Positions 1-9,800 of a stretch of DNA of 33,237 nt are shown here, piece by piece (the first letter of the stretch is position 1; the number at the start of each line of letters is the position of its first letter). The notes beneath the pieces were generated by a model, which worked only from the letters and a program-made list of their open reading frames with translations, did not search any database and was not told the origin of the DNA. The position numbers were made by a program, and so were the translations under genes. Source of the stretch: an uncultured Ruminococcus sp. (GTDB lineage: Bacteria > Bacillota > Clostridia > Oscillospirales > Acutalibacteraceae); the NCBI GenBank assembly GCA_905234535.1, contig CAJOII010000011.1:1-33237 (forward strand), written 5' to 3'.

Positions 1-378
1 GATGTCAGAGATGATCTTTGAGAGCTTATACTCGGTCAGAAGCTCTGCGTGAAGCTCGCTTTTGAACTTTTCAAAGCGCGAGAGGGTGACCTCCTCTTCC
101 TCGATCAGGAGTCTCTTGATATCTCTTTTTTCTAAAATAGAGTTAATCGAATCGAATAGCTTTTTGAACTGAACCAGTGTTATCTCGTCGGAGACGACAC
201 CCTGCGCCTTTTCATAGTAACGAAAATCCACTAACAGCCAGCACGCGTCAGAGGTCACAAGAAGCGCGCCCTCGGAATCGGGGAATAGTGTGAAATAACG
301 GATATTGATGTCCGAAGTCACCAGCGCGGCGGTGTGCCGATCGGGCAGAAATTCTCTTAACTTATCGATGGATGTCAT
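1..378 (-). CDS. Xaa-Pro aminopeptidase family protein, N-terminal part (partial)
   Basis: My own translation gives 126 residues from ATG at 378 (Shine-Dalgarno AAAGGTGAG just upstream) running off the window edge. The segment reads as a creatinase-type N-terminal domain: it starts MTSIDKLREFLPDRHTAALV, followed by TSDINIRYFT and a DSEGALLVTSDACWLLVDFRYYEKA stretch (residues about 38-62), the pattern of Xaa-Pro dipeptidases and aminopeptidases of the M24 family. This domain precedes the metal-binding pita-bread catalytic domain, which lies outside the window, so activity cannot be judged. Known family members remove an N-terminal residue before proline in the cytoplasm. It follows rpsU but is separated from it by a terminator and a possible small repeat, so it probably has its own transcript. 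Confidence 0.85.
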   Translation of the reverse strand, partial: MTSIDKLREFLPDRHTAALVTSDINIRYFTLFPDSEGALLVTSDACWLLVDFRYYEKAQGVVSDEITLVQFKKLFDSINSILEKRDIKRLLIEEEEVTLSRFEKFKSELHAELLTEYKLSKIISDI

Positions 379-420
379 ATGCTCACCTTTCTTTACTGAT
401 ACTGACATAAAAGGAACCTA

Positions 421-547
421 ATACTAATTTCAATTAAAAAACGAGAATGATTTTCACAAAACAAGGCTCGCGCCTACCAAGGACGACAACGAAGTATTGC
501 GGAAATCAGACCGTTAAGACCGTCTACCTTTTATTTGAGATTAGTAT
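421..547. repeat. Possible 127-bp MITE-like element with terminal inverted repeats
   Basis: ATACTAATTTCAA at 421-433 is matched by the reverse complement of TTGAGATTAGTAT at 535-547 (12 of 13), and similarity continues inward through an A-rich stretch to about 20 bp. There is no transposase and no credible ORF inside. A TAA triplet can be read on both sides if the repeat is trimmed by one base, which would fit a short target duplication. It lies between the rpsU terminator and the peptidase gene. A simple regulatory hairpin is the alternative. Confidence 0.4.
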
Positions 548-553
548 AAATCA

Positions 554-582
554 AAAACGGACAGAAGAGCTCTGTCCGTTTT
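554..582 (-). terminator. Rho-independent terminator after rpsU
   Basis: On the minus strand ACGGACAGA and TCTGTCCGT form a 9-bp stem around GCTCT, followed by a T run. It begins 9 bases after the rpsU stop codon, so it ends the short rpsU transcript. Confidence 0.9.
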
Positions 583-590
583 ATCTGAGA

Positions 591-767
591 TTATCTGTAT
601 TTACGCTTGCGAGCAGCCTCGGACTTCTTCTTGCGCTTTACAGAAGGCTTTTCGTAAGCTTCTCTTTTACGAACCTCGGCGATAACGCCGGCTCTGGCAC
701 ACTGCTTCTTAAATCTTCTAAGAGCGCTCTCCAGAGATTCGTTCTCCTTGAGTCTTACTTCTGACAT
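591..767 (-). CDS. rpsU: 30S ribosomal protein S21
   Basis: This 58-residue protein begins [20 protein letters not shown] and ends in a very basic tail ([15 protein letters not shown]), the pattern of bS21, a small-subunit protein near the mRNA exit region. The start at 767 is chosen over an in-frame ATG five codons upstream because GGGAGGG lies 6-8 bases ahead of it, inside the longer reading. It is monocistronic: a consensus promoter lies at 823-851 and a terminator at 554-582. Length and composition are normal for the family, and I see nothing odd in it. Confidence 0.97.
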   Translation of the reverse strand: MSEVRLKENESLESALRRFKKQCARAGVIAEVRKREAYEKPSVKRKKKSEAARKRKYR

Positions 768-822
768 GTATTTCCCTCCCATCCGCCAAAAGGCAGGGGT
801 TTATTCGCATAATGCACTGACA

Positions 823-851
823 ATTATACAATAATGTGTTCAAAGTGTCAA
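823..851 (-). promoter_or_regulatory. Sigma-A type promoter of rpsU
   Basis: TTGACA (846-851), a 17-base spacer and TATAAT (823-828) match the vegetative consensus exactly. The expected start point is about 816, giving a leader of roughly 50 nt before the rpsU start. Confidence 0.92.
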
Positions 852-867
852 GTCAAAACATTGAATT

Positions 868-905
868 TGTAGAAATTCGCTAATATTGAGTCGAAAATTT
901 CTACA
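868..905. repeat. Perfect 10-bp inverted repeat between leuS and rpsU
   Basis: TGTAGAAATT (868-877) and AATTTCTACA (896-905) can pair around an 18-base AT-rich loop. There is no T run after it on the minus strand, so it is not a standard terminator. It could be the processed or folded 3' end of the leuS operon transcript. No coding content is seen in 852-951. Confidence 0.5.
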
Positions 906-951
906 TTTCGGAGAATTTAGAACCGGTTCAAGGATGTGAAGACGCTTTCTG

Positions 952-3363
952 TTACGGCTTGACGACAATGTTGACGAGCTTGCCCTTGACATAGATCTCT
1001 TTGACGATATTCATCGAAGCGATCGCTTCACTCACCTTCTCTTCGTTCTTTGCGAGAGCGAGGACTTCGTCCTGCGGGGCGTCTTTTGCGATCATCAGCT
1101 TCGCCTTGATCTTGCCGTTGACCTGAGCGACGATCTCGACAGTATCGTCGACACACTTCGCCTCGTCATACTTCGGCCACTGTGTCTCAGCCAGGATCCC
1201 GTCGCCCAAAACGCACGCCTGCCAGACCTCTTCGGTGACATGAGGCGCGAAGGGATTCAAGAGGATCGAGAAGATCGAGAGCTCCTTCTTCGTGATCTTG
1301 CCGGTCGCGGTGATCGAGTTGATCAGAGACATCAGCGCCGCGATCGCGGTGTTGAACTTGATGTTCTCGATATCGGAGCCGACCTTCTTGATGGTCTTAT
1401 GGAACTCTTTCTCGAGCTCGGGACGGATGAAGTTCCCTTCGGTCACGACCTCCTGTAGGTTATAGAAGCGCTCGATGAACTTTCTGCAGCCGCGGATGGA
1501 GGACGGGCTCCAAGGGGCCGCCTTCTCAAAGTCGCCGATGAACATCTCGTACAGACGCAGGGTATCCGCGCCGTACTCGTCGACGATCTCGTCGGGGTTA
1601 ACGACATTGCCGCGGGACTTACTCATCTTCTCGCCGTTCTCGCCCAGGATCATACCGTGAGAGGTGCGCTTCTTGTAGGGTTCCTTGGTGGGAACAACGC
1701 CGATATCATAAAGGAACTTGTGCCAGAAGCGGCTGTATAACAGATGCAGCGTGGTGTGCTCCATGCCGCCGTTGTACCAGTCGACGCTCTCCCAATATTT
1801 GAAGGCGTCATCGGACGCAATGGAGGTATCGTTGTGAGGATCCATATATCTGAGGTAGTACCACGAGGATCCCGCCCACTGAGGCATGGTATCGGTTTCG
1901 CGGTATGCTTTCTTGCCGCACTTGGGACAGGTGGTCTCTACCCACTCGGTCATGTTGGCGAGGGGCGACTCGCCGGTATCGGTGGGCTCATAGGACTCTA
2001 CCATCGGAAGTCTCAAGGGAAGCTCACTCTCGTCGATCGGGACATAGCCGCAGTCATCACAGCGAACAATCGGGATCGGCTCGCCCCAGTAGCGCTGGCG
2101 GGAGAACACCCAGTCTCTGAGCTTGAAGTTGGTCTTCTTCGTACCGATGCCCTTCTCGGTCAGGAAGGCGATGATCTTCTCCTTCGCTTCTTCTACCGAG
2201 AGACCGTCCAAGAAGCCGGAGTTGGTCATCACGCCGGTCGCGCAGTCGGTATATGCTTCCTTCTCTACATCGCCGCCCTTGACGACCTCGATGATGGGAA
2301 GGTCAAACTTCTTCGCAAACTCCCAGTCTCGGGTATCGTGCGCAGGCACCGCCATGATCGCGCCGGTGCCGTAGGAGATCAGGACATAGTCGGAGATGAA
2401 GATCGGGATCTCCTTATCGTTGACGGGATTGATCGCACAGACGCCCTCGAGCTTGACGCCGGTCTTGTCCTTATTCATCTCGGTGCGCTCAAAGTCGGAC
2501 TTCTTTGAAGATAAGAGCTGATACGCTCGGACTTCGTCGAGATTTTTGAGCTTATCCGCCCACTTCTCGATGAAGGGATGCTCCGGAGACATGACCATAT
2601 AGGTCGCGCCGAAGAGCGTATCCGCGCGGGTGGTGTAGATCTTGAGCTTGTCGCCTAAGGTGGTATCGAACTCTACCTCAGCGCCGTAGGATCTGCCAAT
2701 CCAGTTCTTCTGCTGGAGCTTTACGCGCTCGGGATAATCAACGAGGTCGAGATCGTCGATCAGACGATCCGCGTACTGTGTGATCTTGAGCATCCATTGA
2801 GACTTGGTCTTGTGGACGACCTCTGAGCCACAGCGCTCGCAGACGCCGTTTACGACCTCTTCGTTCGCGAGGACGCACTTGCAGGAGGTGCACCAGTTGA
2901 CCGCCATCTCTTTCTTATAGGCGAGGTCGTGCTTGAAAAGTTGCAAAAAGATCCACTGGGTCCACTTGTAGTAGTCGGGATCGGTGGTGCTAATCTCTCT
3001 CGACCAGTCAAAGGAGATGCCGAGAGATTGGATCTGCTTCTTGAATCGCGCGATATTGTTCTTGGTGACGATCTCGGGATGGATGTGGTTCTTGATCGCG
3101 TAGTTCTCGGTGGGCAGACCGAAAGCGTCCCAGCCGATCGGATAGAGAACATTATAGCCCTCTAAGCGCCTTTTCCTCGAGACGGTATCGAGCGCGGTAT
3201 AGGGTCTGGGATGACCGACATGAAGTCCCTGTCCCGAAGGATAAGGAAACTCGATCAGCGCGTAGAATTTAGGCTTTTCGGAATGATTCTCTGCGTGAAA
3301 GCAGCCTTTCTCCTCCCAGACTTTCTGCCACTTCGGTTCAATGGCTCTGTGGTTATATTTCAT
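952..3363 (-). CDS. leuS: Leucyl-tRNA synthetase
   Basis: This 803-residue class I aminoacyl-tRNA synthetase charges tRNA-Leu with leucine using ATP in the cytoplasm. The HIGH-type motif is HVGH at 48-51 after FPYPSGQGL, and KMSKS is at 579-583. Between them lie two Cys pairs (CTSCK and CERCG) and a CP1 editing region with [19 protein letters not shown] and [19 protein letters not shown], which hydrolyses mischarged tRNA. Length is usual for bacterial LeuRS. ATG 3363 has GGAGG 8 bases upstream. It follows rsfS by 34 bases and seems to be the last gene of the long smc-to-leuS run. No T-box leader precedes it, which fits internal operon transcription. Confidence 0.98.
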   Translation of the reverse strand: MKYNHRAIEPKWQKVWEEKGCFHAENHSEKPKFYALIEFPYPSGQGLHVGHPRPYTALDTVSRKRRLEGYNVLYPIGWDAFGLPTENYAIKNHIHPEIVTKNNIARFKKQIQSLGISFDWSREISTTDPDYYKWTQWIFLQLFKHDLAYKKEMAVNWCTSCKCVLANEEVVNGVCERCGSEVVHKTKSQWMLKITQYADRLIDDLDLVDYPERVKLQQKNWIGRSYGAEVEFDTTLGDKLKIYTTRADTLFGATYMVMSPEHPFIEKWADKLKNLDEVRAYQLLSSKKSDFERTEMNKDKTGVKLEGVCAINPVNDKEIPIFISDYVLISYGTGAIMAVPAHDTRDWEFAKKFDLPIIEVVKGGDVEKEAYTDCATGVMTNSGFLDGLSVEEAKEKIIAFLTEKGIGTKKTNFKLRDWVFSRQRYWGEPIPIVRCDDCGYVPIDESELPLRLPMVESYEPTDTGESPLANMTEWVETTCPKCGKKAYRETDTMPQWAGSSWYYLRYMDPHNDTSIASDDAFKYWESVDWYNGGMEHTTLHLLYSRFWHKFLYDIGVVPTKEPYKKRTSHGMILGENGEKMSKSRGNVVNPDEIVDEYGADTLRLYEMFIGDFEKAAPWSPSSIRGCRKFIERFYNLQEVVTEGNFIRPELEKEFHKTIKKVGSDIENIKFNTAIAALMSLINSITATGKITKKELSIFSILLNPFAPHVTEEVWQACVLGDGILAETQWPKYDEAKCVDDTVEIVAQVNGKIKAKLMIAKDAPQDEVLALAKNEEKVSEAIASMNIVKEIYVKGKLVNIVVKP

Positions 3364-3397
3364 ATAGATTCCTCCAAAACGGGATAAAATTTCAGCG

Positions 3398-3751
3398 TTA
3401 TTCGATTATATTCGAGATATCGACGATCTCGCCGTCCTCCCAGAGACGGTCGAGGTCATAGTACTTTCTCGATTCGTCGGAGAACACATGGACGATCACA
3501 TCGACATAATCTAAAAGGATCCATGTGTTGGAGCGGTAGCCCTCGATATGGCTGACAGAGTAGCCCTTCTTGTCCATCTCGTCCTCGACATAATCGGCGA
3601 GCGACTTGACATGGGTGGAAGAGTTGCCGGTACAGATGACCATAAAGTCCGCCAGCACCGAGATGTCGTCAATCTTGATGACATTGATATCGAGACCTTT
3701 GTGTTCGGATAAAATCCTCGCGATTTCTTTCGCTTGTTCTAATGTTGTCAT
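3398..3751 (-). CDS. rsfS: Ribosomal silencing factor RsfS (Iojap family)
   Basis: This 117-residue protein has the Iojap/DUF143 pattern: an N-terminal helix ([19 protein letters not shown]), then [72 protein letters not shown]. Family members bind L14 on the 50S subunit and block subunit joining when nutrients are scarce. It lies between yqeK and leuS with short gaps, an arrangement commonly seen in Firmicutes. AGAGG lies ahead of ATG 3751. Length is normal for the family. Confidence 0.95.
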   Translation of the reverse strand: MTTLEQAKEIARILSEHKGLDINVIKIDDISVLADFMVICTGNSSTHVKSLADYVEDEMDKKGYSVSHIEGYRSNTWILLDYVDVIVHVFSDESRKYYDLDRLWEDGEIVDISNIIE

Positions 3752-3789
3752 AAATACCTCTTTATTAAAATGAAGATTTGCTTCATAGA

Positions 3790-4359
3790 TTACCGGTTCA
3801 TCTGAGAGAGCACGATCTCGTTGTAGGCGTCCAAGGCGTCGGGGCTGATCAGCCCGGAGCGCGCAGAGATCCTTGAGATTGTGAAGCGGAGCGCGTAAAG
3901 CATCCCGTCTTCGAGAGAGATCTCGGCACAGCGGCGGATGTTGTCGATATCGTCAAACTTTCTGTCAGCCGATGTGAAGTCCGCCAAAAAGACGACCTTC
4001 TCGAGCGCGGACATCCCCGCTCTCGCGGTGGTATGATAGCGGATCGCGTTCAGGATGTCTTCATCCTCGATCCCGAAGCGCTCCCGCACATAGACAGAAG
4101 CGGAGATCGCGTGGTAGAGCTTGGGGGACGCTTGCTCGACAGCAGATAAGATTATACCACCATCGTGAATGATTTTCAACTGGGTTTCGTCATCAAATTC
4201 TTTGGTAATATCGTGCAGAAGACCCGCGATCTCGGCGCGCTCGGGATCGGCGCCGTATTTTTCGGCAAGTCTTCGTGCCTCTATCGACACATTCAGCGAA
4301 TGGATCCTGCGGTAGTCGGAAAGCGTATTCAGTTCTTCAATGAAAAGATCTTTGTTCAT
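3790..4359 (-). CDS. yqeK: YqeK-type HD domain phosphohydrolase (Ap4A hydrolase family)
   Basis: This 189-residue HD-domain protein shows His in RRIHSLNV, the HD pair in GLLHDITKE, a further His in LYHAISAS, IRYHTTARAGMS and LADFTSADRKF, in the order typical of YqeK. Characterised members cleave diadenosine tetraphosphate symmetrically; that is family knowledge. The start at 4359 is chosen because its ATG overlaps the nadD stop (ATGA) and gives the normal family N-terminus. An in-frame extension back to 4500 would be a translation of nadD sequence in another frame. Translation is probably coupled to nadD. Confidence 0.93.
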   Translation of the reverse strand: MNKDLFIEELNTLSDYRRIHSLNVSIEARRLAEKYGADPERAEIAGLLHDITKEFDDETQLKIIHDGGIILSAVEQASPKLYHAISASVYVRERFGIEDEDILNAIRYHTTARAGMSALEKVVFLADFTSADRKFDDIDNIRRCAEISLEDGMLYALRFTISRISARSGLISPDALDAYNEIVLSQMNR

Positions 4360-4946
4360 AAATACAGACGGCGCTTCCTTATATAGCGCAACACATCGGG
4401 ATGGAGAGATAAAGAGAGGTCCTCTCCCCTTTTGAGCTTCTCTCTGACAGCGGTCGAAGACAGGTCTCCGATCGGAGTCTGTGAGAAAAGCGCCTTGCAC
4501 CCGAGGGGCTTGAGTTCTTTATATTTCTTTTTTAGAATATTAATATCCGATTCATCTCTCGGAGCCGCGAGTACGGTGACCTGTGAAAAAAGATACTCGC
4601 ACTCGTGCCACTTCTCTAAGGTCAGAAACATATCCGCGCCGACGATCAGAAACAGCTCGTCGCCATAACCGGAGAGCTCTCTGACCGTATCACTCGTGTA
4701 GCTCAAGCCCTCTCTTCTGACCTCGATATCGCTGACTTCGATGAAATCGATATCGGCAGAAGCGAGGCCGCACATACGAAGTCTGTCCTCAGATGACGCC
4801 ATCGAAGAGTTATCCTTGAGCGGGGTCGTCGATGTCGGGATCAGGGTCACCTTATCAAGAGAGAATTCCTCATAAAACCGCTCGCAAAGGCGGATATGAT
4901 CGTTGTGGATCGGGTTGAAGGATCCGCCGAAAATCGCTCTTCTCAT
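4356..4946 (-). CDS. nadD: Nicotinate-nucleotide adenylyltransferase
   Basis: This 196-residue nucleotidyltransferase joins ATP and nicotinate mononucleotide to form deamido-NAD. The N-terminal motif GGSFNPIHNDH (residues 7-17) is the HxGH-type nucleotide site, and SSTAVREKL near the end is the second ATP-binding motif. IVGADMFLTLEKWHECEYLF is the usual central region. The start ATG overlaps the yhbY stop and its stop overlaps the yqeK start, both as ATGA, so yhbY-nadD-yqeK are likely translated as a coupled set. Together with pncB at 26.7 kb it would supply consecutive steps of the nicotinate salvage route. Confidence 0.96.
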   Translation of the reverse strand: MRRAIFGGSFNPIHNDHIRLCERFYEEFSLDKVTLIPTSTTPLKDNSSMASSEDRLRMCGLASADIDFIEVSDIEVRREGLSYTSDTVRELSGYGDELFLIVGADMFLTLEKWHECEYLFSQVTVLAAPRDESDINILKKKYKELKPLGCKALFSQTPIGDLSSTAVREKLKRGEDLSLSLHPDVLRYIRKRRLYL

Positions 4947-5236
4947 CGGGGGAGCTTGATCTTCGGGTCCTTCTTGTTCTTTCTGTAAAGGACGAACTTG
5001 GAGCCGATGACCTGTACCACATCGGCGTCGATGGAAAGAGCAATCTGATCGGCGGCTTCTCTGGATGAGAGCGAGCTTGCCTCCAACACCTTGCCCTTGA
5101 TCAGCTCCCGCGCGGTGATCGCTTCGTCGGCTGTTTTGAACACCTGTTCGTCAAGGTCGCCTTTACCGACCATCACGACGGTGTCGATCGAATTTGCCAA
5201 AGCGCGTAAGTATGCGCGCTGCTTACTTGTCAGCAT
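4943..5236 (-). CDS. yhbY: YhbY-type CRM-domain RNA-binding protein
   Basis: This 97-residue single-domain CRM (YhbY) protein has MLTSKQRAYLRALAN at the start, VMVGKGDLDEQVF, an ARELIKGKVLEAS segment and VVQVIGSKFVLYRKNKKDP at the end. Family members associate with pre-50S ribosomal particles. Start 5236 is preferred over an in-frame ATG ten codons upstream because AGGAGG sits 6 bases before it and the conserved domain starts there. Its stop overlaps nadD. A palindromic intergenic repeat separates it from rdgB. Confidence 0.94.
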   Translation of the reverse strand: MLTSKQRAYLRALANSIDTVVMVGKGDLDEQVFKTADEAITARELIKGKVLEASSLSSREAADQIALSIDADVVQVIGSKFVLYRKNKKDPKIKLPR

Positions 5237-5296
5237 GATTTCCTCCTGATCGTCAGTAACTGTCAAAAATCCCTATAAATACGGTATTAGGAAAAA

Positions 5297-5330
5297 GGGG
5301 ATTTCCACGGGGCACCCCCTCGCAATGACA
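5297..5330. repeat. CATTGCGAGG-type palindromic intergenic repeat
   Basis: On the minus strand the segment reads TGTCATTGCGAGGGGGTG then CCCCGTGGAAATCCCC, an imperfect palindrome with a GGGG/CCCC core. Sequences beginning GTCATTGCGAG are familiar as dispersed intergenic palindromes in many bacterial genomes. It fills most of the rdgB-yhbY gap and contains no gene. Confidence 0.55.
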
Positions 5331-5341
5331 CAAAAATTGCG

Positions 5342-5941
5342 TTAATCTTTTTTCAAATATTCTTCGAGTTTCTCTTTGAGCGCACGAAGAGCGTTGCCGC
5401 GGTGGCTCCTTTGATCCTTCTCTTCGTCCGATAAAGAAGCGAAGCTCCTGCCGTCTGCAAGAAAGATCGGATCATAGCCGAAGCCGCCGTCGCCCGAGGG
5501 CTCGGTCGCGATAGAGCCGTAGCAGTATCCCTCGACCTCGATCACTTCGTCCTCGCTTAAGATACAGCAGACAGCGCAGGTAAAATGCGCTCCGCGCCTC
5601 TCTTCTGCTACTCCTTCGAGCTCACAAAGCAGCATTTCGATCTTTTTTTGATACGGCGAATCATGACCGCCGTAGCGGGCGGAGTAGATCCCCGGTCTGC
5701 CGTCTAATGCGTCGACGCAAAGCCCCGAGTCATCCGCAATCACGGGCAGGTGGGACTTCTCATATGCCGCTTTCGCTTTGAGCCGCGCATTCTCCATAAA
5801 GGTAGAGCCGGTCTCTTCGACATCATCTAAAGAGATCCCCTTGCTCTTCGCCGTGACCGCTCTGATCCCCAAGGGATTTAAGATACGGTCGAGCTCTATG
5901 AGCTTCTTCTCGTTATTGGTCGCGATGATAAATTCTCTCAT
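5342..5941 (-). CDS. rdgB: XTP/dITP diphosphatase (RdgB/HAM1 family)
   Basis: This 199-residue non-canonical purine NTP pyrophosphatase hydrolyses XTP and dITP to monophosphates to keep deaminated bases out of nucleic acids. It begins MREFIIATNNEKK, then ADDSGLCVDALDGRPGIYSARYGG, GDGGFGYDPIF and EEKDQRSHRGNALRAL near the end, all hallmark segments. The start at 5941 lies one base beyond the ftsY stop region and matches the family N-terminus. An ATG at 5953, overlapping the end of ftsY, would add four residues and cannot be excluded. Length is usual. Confidence 0.95.
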   Translation of the reverse strand: MREFIIATNNEKKLIELDRILNPLGIRAVTAKSKGISLDDVEETGSTFMENARLKAKAAYEKSHLPVIADDSGLCVDALDGRPGIYSARYGGHDSPYQKKIEMLLCELEGVAEERRGAHFTCAVCCILSEDEVIEVEGYCYGSIATEPSGDGGFGYDPIFLADGRSFASLSDEEKDQRSHRGNALRALKEKLEEYLKKD

Positions 5942-5942
5942 A

Positions 5943-6860
5943 TCAGCTCTCATCCGCTGAAAACAGCGCTAAGGAGAAGTCGTCCGCATCGAACGGCTGG
6001 AGGTCGTCAAGCTGTTCGCCTACGCCGATGAACTTCACCGGTATGCCTAATCCGTCTTTGATGGCGAGCACCACGCCGCCCTTGGCGGTACCGTCGAGCT
6101 TTGTGAGGATGATGCCGGTGATACCGGTCGCCTTTGCGAATTCGTTCGCCTGGTTAACGGCGTTCTGACCGGTGGTAGCGTCCAAAACGAGGAGAGATTC
6201 CTTATCCGCGTCGGGGAGCTCGCGGTCAATGATCCTGCGGATCTTCGAGAGCTCGTCCATCAGATTCTTCTTGTTGTGCAGTCTGCCGGCAGTATCCACG
6301 ATCACCAGATCGGCGCCTCTCGCCTTCGCGGCGGAGATCGCGTCAAATACGACCGCGGCAGGATCCGATCCCTCATCCTGACAGATGATATCGACATCGG
6401 CGCGATCCGCCCATACCTTGAGCTGGTCGATCGCGGCGGCGCGGAAGGTATCCGCTGCGGCAAGGATCACCTTCTTGCCCTGTTTCGAGTAGAAATTCGC
6501 TAATTTACCGATCGAGGTGGTCTTGCCGACGCCGTTGACACCGATGATCAGGATAACGGAAGGCTTGGAATTCAGGATCATCTCGTTGCCGCCTGTGAGC
6601 ATCTCCCACGAAAGCGACTGAAGCTCAATCATGATTTGACTCGGATCGGTGATGCCTTTCGACTTGACGCGGCCTCTGAGCTCGTCGCAGATTTTCTCTG
6701 CGGTAGCGACGCCCACATCGCCCATCACGAGCAGCTCTTCTAATTCTTCAAACAGCTCCTCGTCGATTTTGGTGAATCCCTTGAGCATCGAGTCGATCTG
6801 TCCGACGACCGATTCTCTGGTCTTCTTCAGTCCGTCTTTGATTTTATGAAACAGTCCCAT
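5943..6860 (-). CDS. ftsY: Signal recognition particle receptor FtsY
   Basis: This 305-residue SRP-GTPase docks SRP-ribosome complexes at the membrane. It has a four-helix N domain (about 1-95) and a G domain with P-loop GVNGVGKTT at 107-115, DTFRAAAIDQL at 137-147, DTAGR at 189-193 and TKLDG at 253-257. The acidic A region seen in Proteobacteria is nearly absent, as usual in Firmicutes. CAGGAG precedes ATG 6860. It follows smc by 27 bases, a common Firmicutes pairing, and continues into rdgB. Confidence 0.98.
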   Translation of the reverse strand: MGLFHKIKDGLKKTRESVVGQIDSMLKGFTKIDEELFEELEELLVMGDVGVATAEKICDELRGRVKSKGITDPSQIMIELQSLSWEMLTGGNEMILNSKPSVILIIGVNGVGKTTSIGKLANFYSKQGKKVILAAADTFRAAAIDQLKVWADRADVDIICQDEGSDPAAVVFDAISAAKARGADLVIVDTAGRLHNKKNLMDELSKIRRIIDRELPDADKESLLVLDATTGQNAVNQANEFAKATGITGIILTKLDGTAKGGVVLAIKDGLGIPVKFIGVGEQLDDLQPFDADDFSLALFSADES

Positions 6861-6888
6861 AATTACTCCTGAAAGTTTATTTTATGTA

Positions 6889-9800
6889 TTAGTTAGACAG
6901 TCCGAGCTTGACAGCGACCTCGCTCGCGCGAAGCTCCAAGAGCTTTGAGATACCCTCGTCCTGCATGGTGACGCCGTAGAGGACATCCGCCTCTTCCATG
7001 GTGCCTCTGCGGTGAGTGATGAGGATGAACTGAGTGCTCTCGGTGAGGTTTCTCAAGTACTGCGCGAAGCGGTCGACATTGACCTCGTCGAGCGCCGCTT
7101 CGATCTCGTCCATCACGCAGAACGGGGCGGGTCTGACCTTCATGATCGCAAAGTACAGTGCGATCGCGACCAACGCCTTCTCACCGCCGGAGAGCGCCTC
7201 TAAGTGGACGACGATCTTGCCCGGAGGATGCACGATGATGTCGATGCCCGATGTGAGGATATTCTCGGGATCGGACAGCTCGAGCCGCGCCTCGCCGCCG
7301 GAGAACAGCTCCTTGAAGGTGATGCCGAAGTTCTTGTTGATCTCAGCGAAAGATGTGACGAAGACCTCTTTCATCTGCTTGGTCAGATCGGTGATGAGCC
7401 GCTCGAGTTCGCGCTTCGACTTCTCGACATCCTCAACCTGCGCGCTCATAAACTCGTAGCGCTCGGAGACCTCTTTATACTCTTCGATCGCCGCTACATT
7501 AACGGTGCCTAACGCCTTGATCTTCTGTCTTAAAGAGCTGAGCTGTGATCTCGCCTGAGTAAGGTTCTCGATCCCCTGCGCGGTTGCGCGCGCCTCGCTT
7601 AAAGTGAGCTCATACTCCTCCCAGAGCTTCGAGATGATATCGTCGTACTGCTTCTGAAGGCTTAGTTTCTTTTCCTCCAAGCGGGAAAACTCGTTCGAGT
7701 AGAGCTCTCTCTCGGAGGACTTGTCACGCTCTAACTGACGAAGCTCGACGCTGCGCTTGTCGAGATTATCAAGCTCGGTGTTCAGCTGTTCGATCCTCTC
7801 CGTATACGACTTAGTCTTTGCAGAAAGGTTCTCGATCTCTTGAGTCAGCTCGGCGATTTTATTTTCTATATCAGAATTATTCTGTAAATATTGTTCTTTC
7901 TCTCTCTGAAGTTCTTCGATCCTTCTCTCGCCTTCTGTACCGGAGAGACGCGCGGTCTCGATCTCGGAGGATATGCTCTCGACATCCTTTTCAAAGGCAA
8001 CGATCTTCAGCCTCAGATCGGACAGGGCGGACGAGAGCTCCTCTCTCTTCTCGCTCATCTGATCGCGCGAGCCGGTGAGCTCTTTGATCTTGAACTCGGT
8101 AGACTCGGTCTGAGCGGTATAGCTGACCATCTCCTTCTGAGCGGCGGCGCGGGCGGCCTTGGACTCCTCGATCTTTTTAAGAGAGGCTTCGATCTCCGCG
8201 TCGATCGCAGAGAGCTGAGTCTGTACAGAGTCGCACTCGTTCCTGCAGGCGACAAACTCCGCGTCAAGTCTGACCGCCTCCTGCTGAGCGTTTGAGAGAT
8301 CGGCGCGCGCGCCTAAAAGATCGGACTCGCACTTTGCGTAGCTTGACTGAATACGCTTCAGCTCTTCCAAAGACGCGTTATACTTCTCTTTCAAGGCGGC
8401 TGCTTCTTTCGTGAGCTTTTCGATCTCGGTCTCACGGGAAAGAAGACCCGAGTTCTTCGCGCGGGAACCGCCGGTGAACGATCCTCCCGCGTTGATGACC
8501 TGACCGTCCAAGGTGACGACCATAAAACGGTAGGAATATTTCTTCGCGATCGCGGACGCGGATGAGAGATCCTCCGCGATAACGATCCTTCCGAGCAGAT
8601 TTGAGAGGATTGCGCGATACTTCTGATCGCAGGAGCAAAGCTCTGAGGCGATCCCGATATATCCGTAACAGTCGGAGAGCCCCTTCTCGTCGAGCGATCT
8701 CTCCTTGATGGTGGATACCGGCAGGAAGGTGGCTCTGCCGGCGTCGAGCTTTTTTAAAAGCTCGATGGCGCGCTTCGCGTCGGTATCGGTGTTGACAACG
8801 ATATGCTGCATCTTTGCGCCCAAGGCGACCTCCATCGCGATATTATACTCGGACGGAACCTTGATCAGCGTGGTGACAGGTCCGCAGATGCCGCCGATGT
8901 TGCCCTTCTTCGATTCCTTCATCACGACCTTGACAGAGTGATAGAAGCCCTCGAAATTCTGTGAGAGATCGATGAGGATCTTCGCGCGTCTTGACTTCTC
9001 CTCCGCGTCGAGCATCAAGCGGTCTGAGATCTGCTTCTGCTCTTCGAGCTTCTGGCTTCTCCCCCGCATTTTGAGCTCCAAGCCCTCGATGGAGTTCGAA
9101 ATCATCGAGACCTGCTCCTGGGCGCTTTGGCACTTATGCTCGTAATCGGAGCGCATCTCTCTGAGTGTTTTGAGCTGATCACGCCGCTCCGTCTGACTCT
9201 CCCGAAGGGTCGCGACACGAGCGGAGAGCTCTTCGATATTTGAGAGCGAGGTGATATCCGTAACTCTGACATCCGCCAAACGGGACGAGAGGGTCGCAAG
9301 GGTCGCGGAGAGCTTTTGCAGCTCATCGTTGGAGCGGGAGGTATCGATGTTGATATGATTGAGCTCGTCGGAGACGGTGTTATACTCCGACTGCTTATTC
9401 CCGATCTTCTCTTTGATCTCAGAGATCAGGCTCTGCTTCTCCTCGATGACATTCTGAATATCCTCGGCGGAGGTGCGGGCTTTCTCGATCTCCGACTCAA
9501 CACGATTGATGTTGTCGTTATTATGCTGGACATCGTTCTCACAGACGGAGATCATCGCGCGCTTCTCGGCGATCTCTGCGTCACAAGCGGAGGAAGAAGC
9601 TCTGTGCTCTTCGATCTGAGAGGAGATATCCCCCTTCTTGAGATAGATATCCTCGGTCTCCTGATTGATGCGCGACAAGGTCTCTTCGGCGTCATCATAG
9701 GCCGCTTTGGCGATCTCGATCTTCTCCTCATGATCCTTGAGCACCTTCGAGGACTTCTCGATCGTATCCATCCACAGAGCGATCTCGAGGCTCTTCTTTT

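Noticed and set aside
447..764. Plus-strand 105-codon open frame overlapping rpsU antisense.
   Set aside because: It covers the repeat, the terminator and the opposite strand of rpsU.
868..905. AATTTCTACA ... TGTAGAAATT resembles the conserved end of Cas12a CRISPR repeats.
   Set aside because: It is a single inverted pair with no repeated units, spacers or cas genes nearby.
1744..2508. Plus-strand 254-codon open frame antisense to leuS.
   Set aside because: It lies wholly inside an intact leuS and has no recognisable domain.
4360..4500. N-terminal extension of yqeK to 236 residues.
   Set aside because: The extra 47 residues come from nadD sequence in another frame; the ATGA start at 4359 fits the family.
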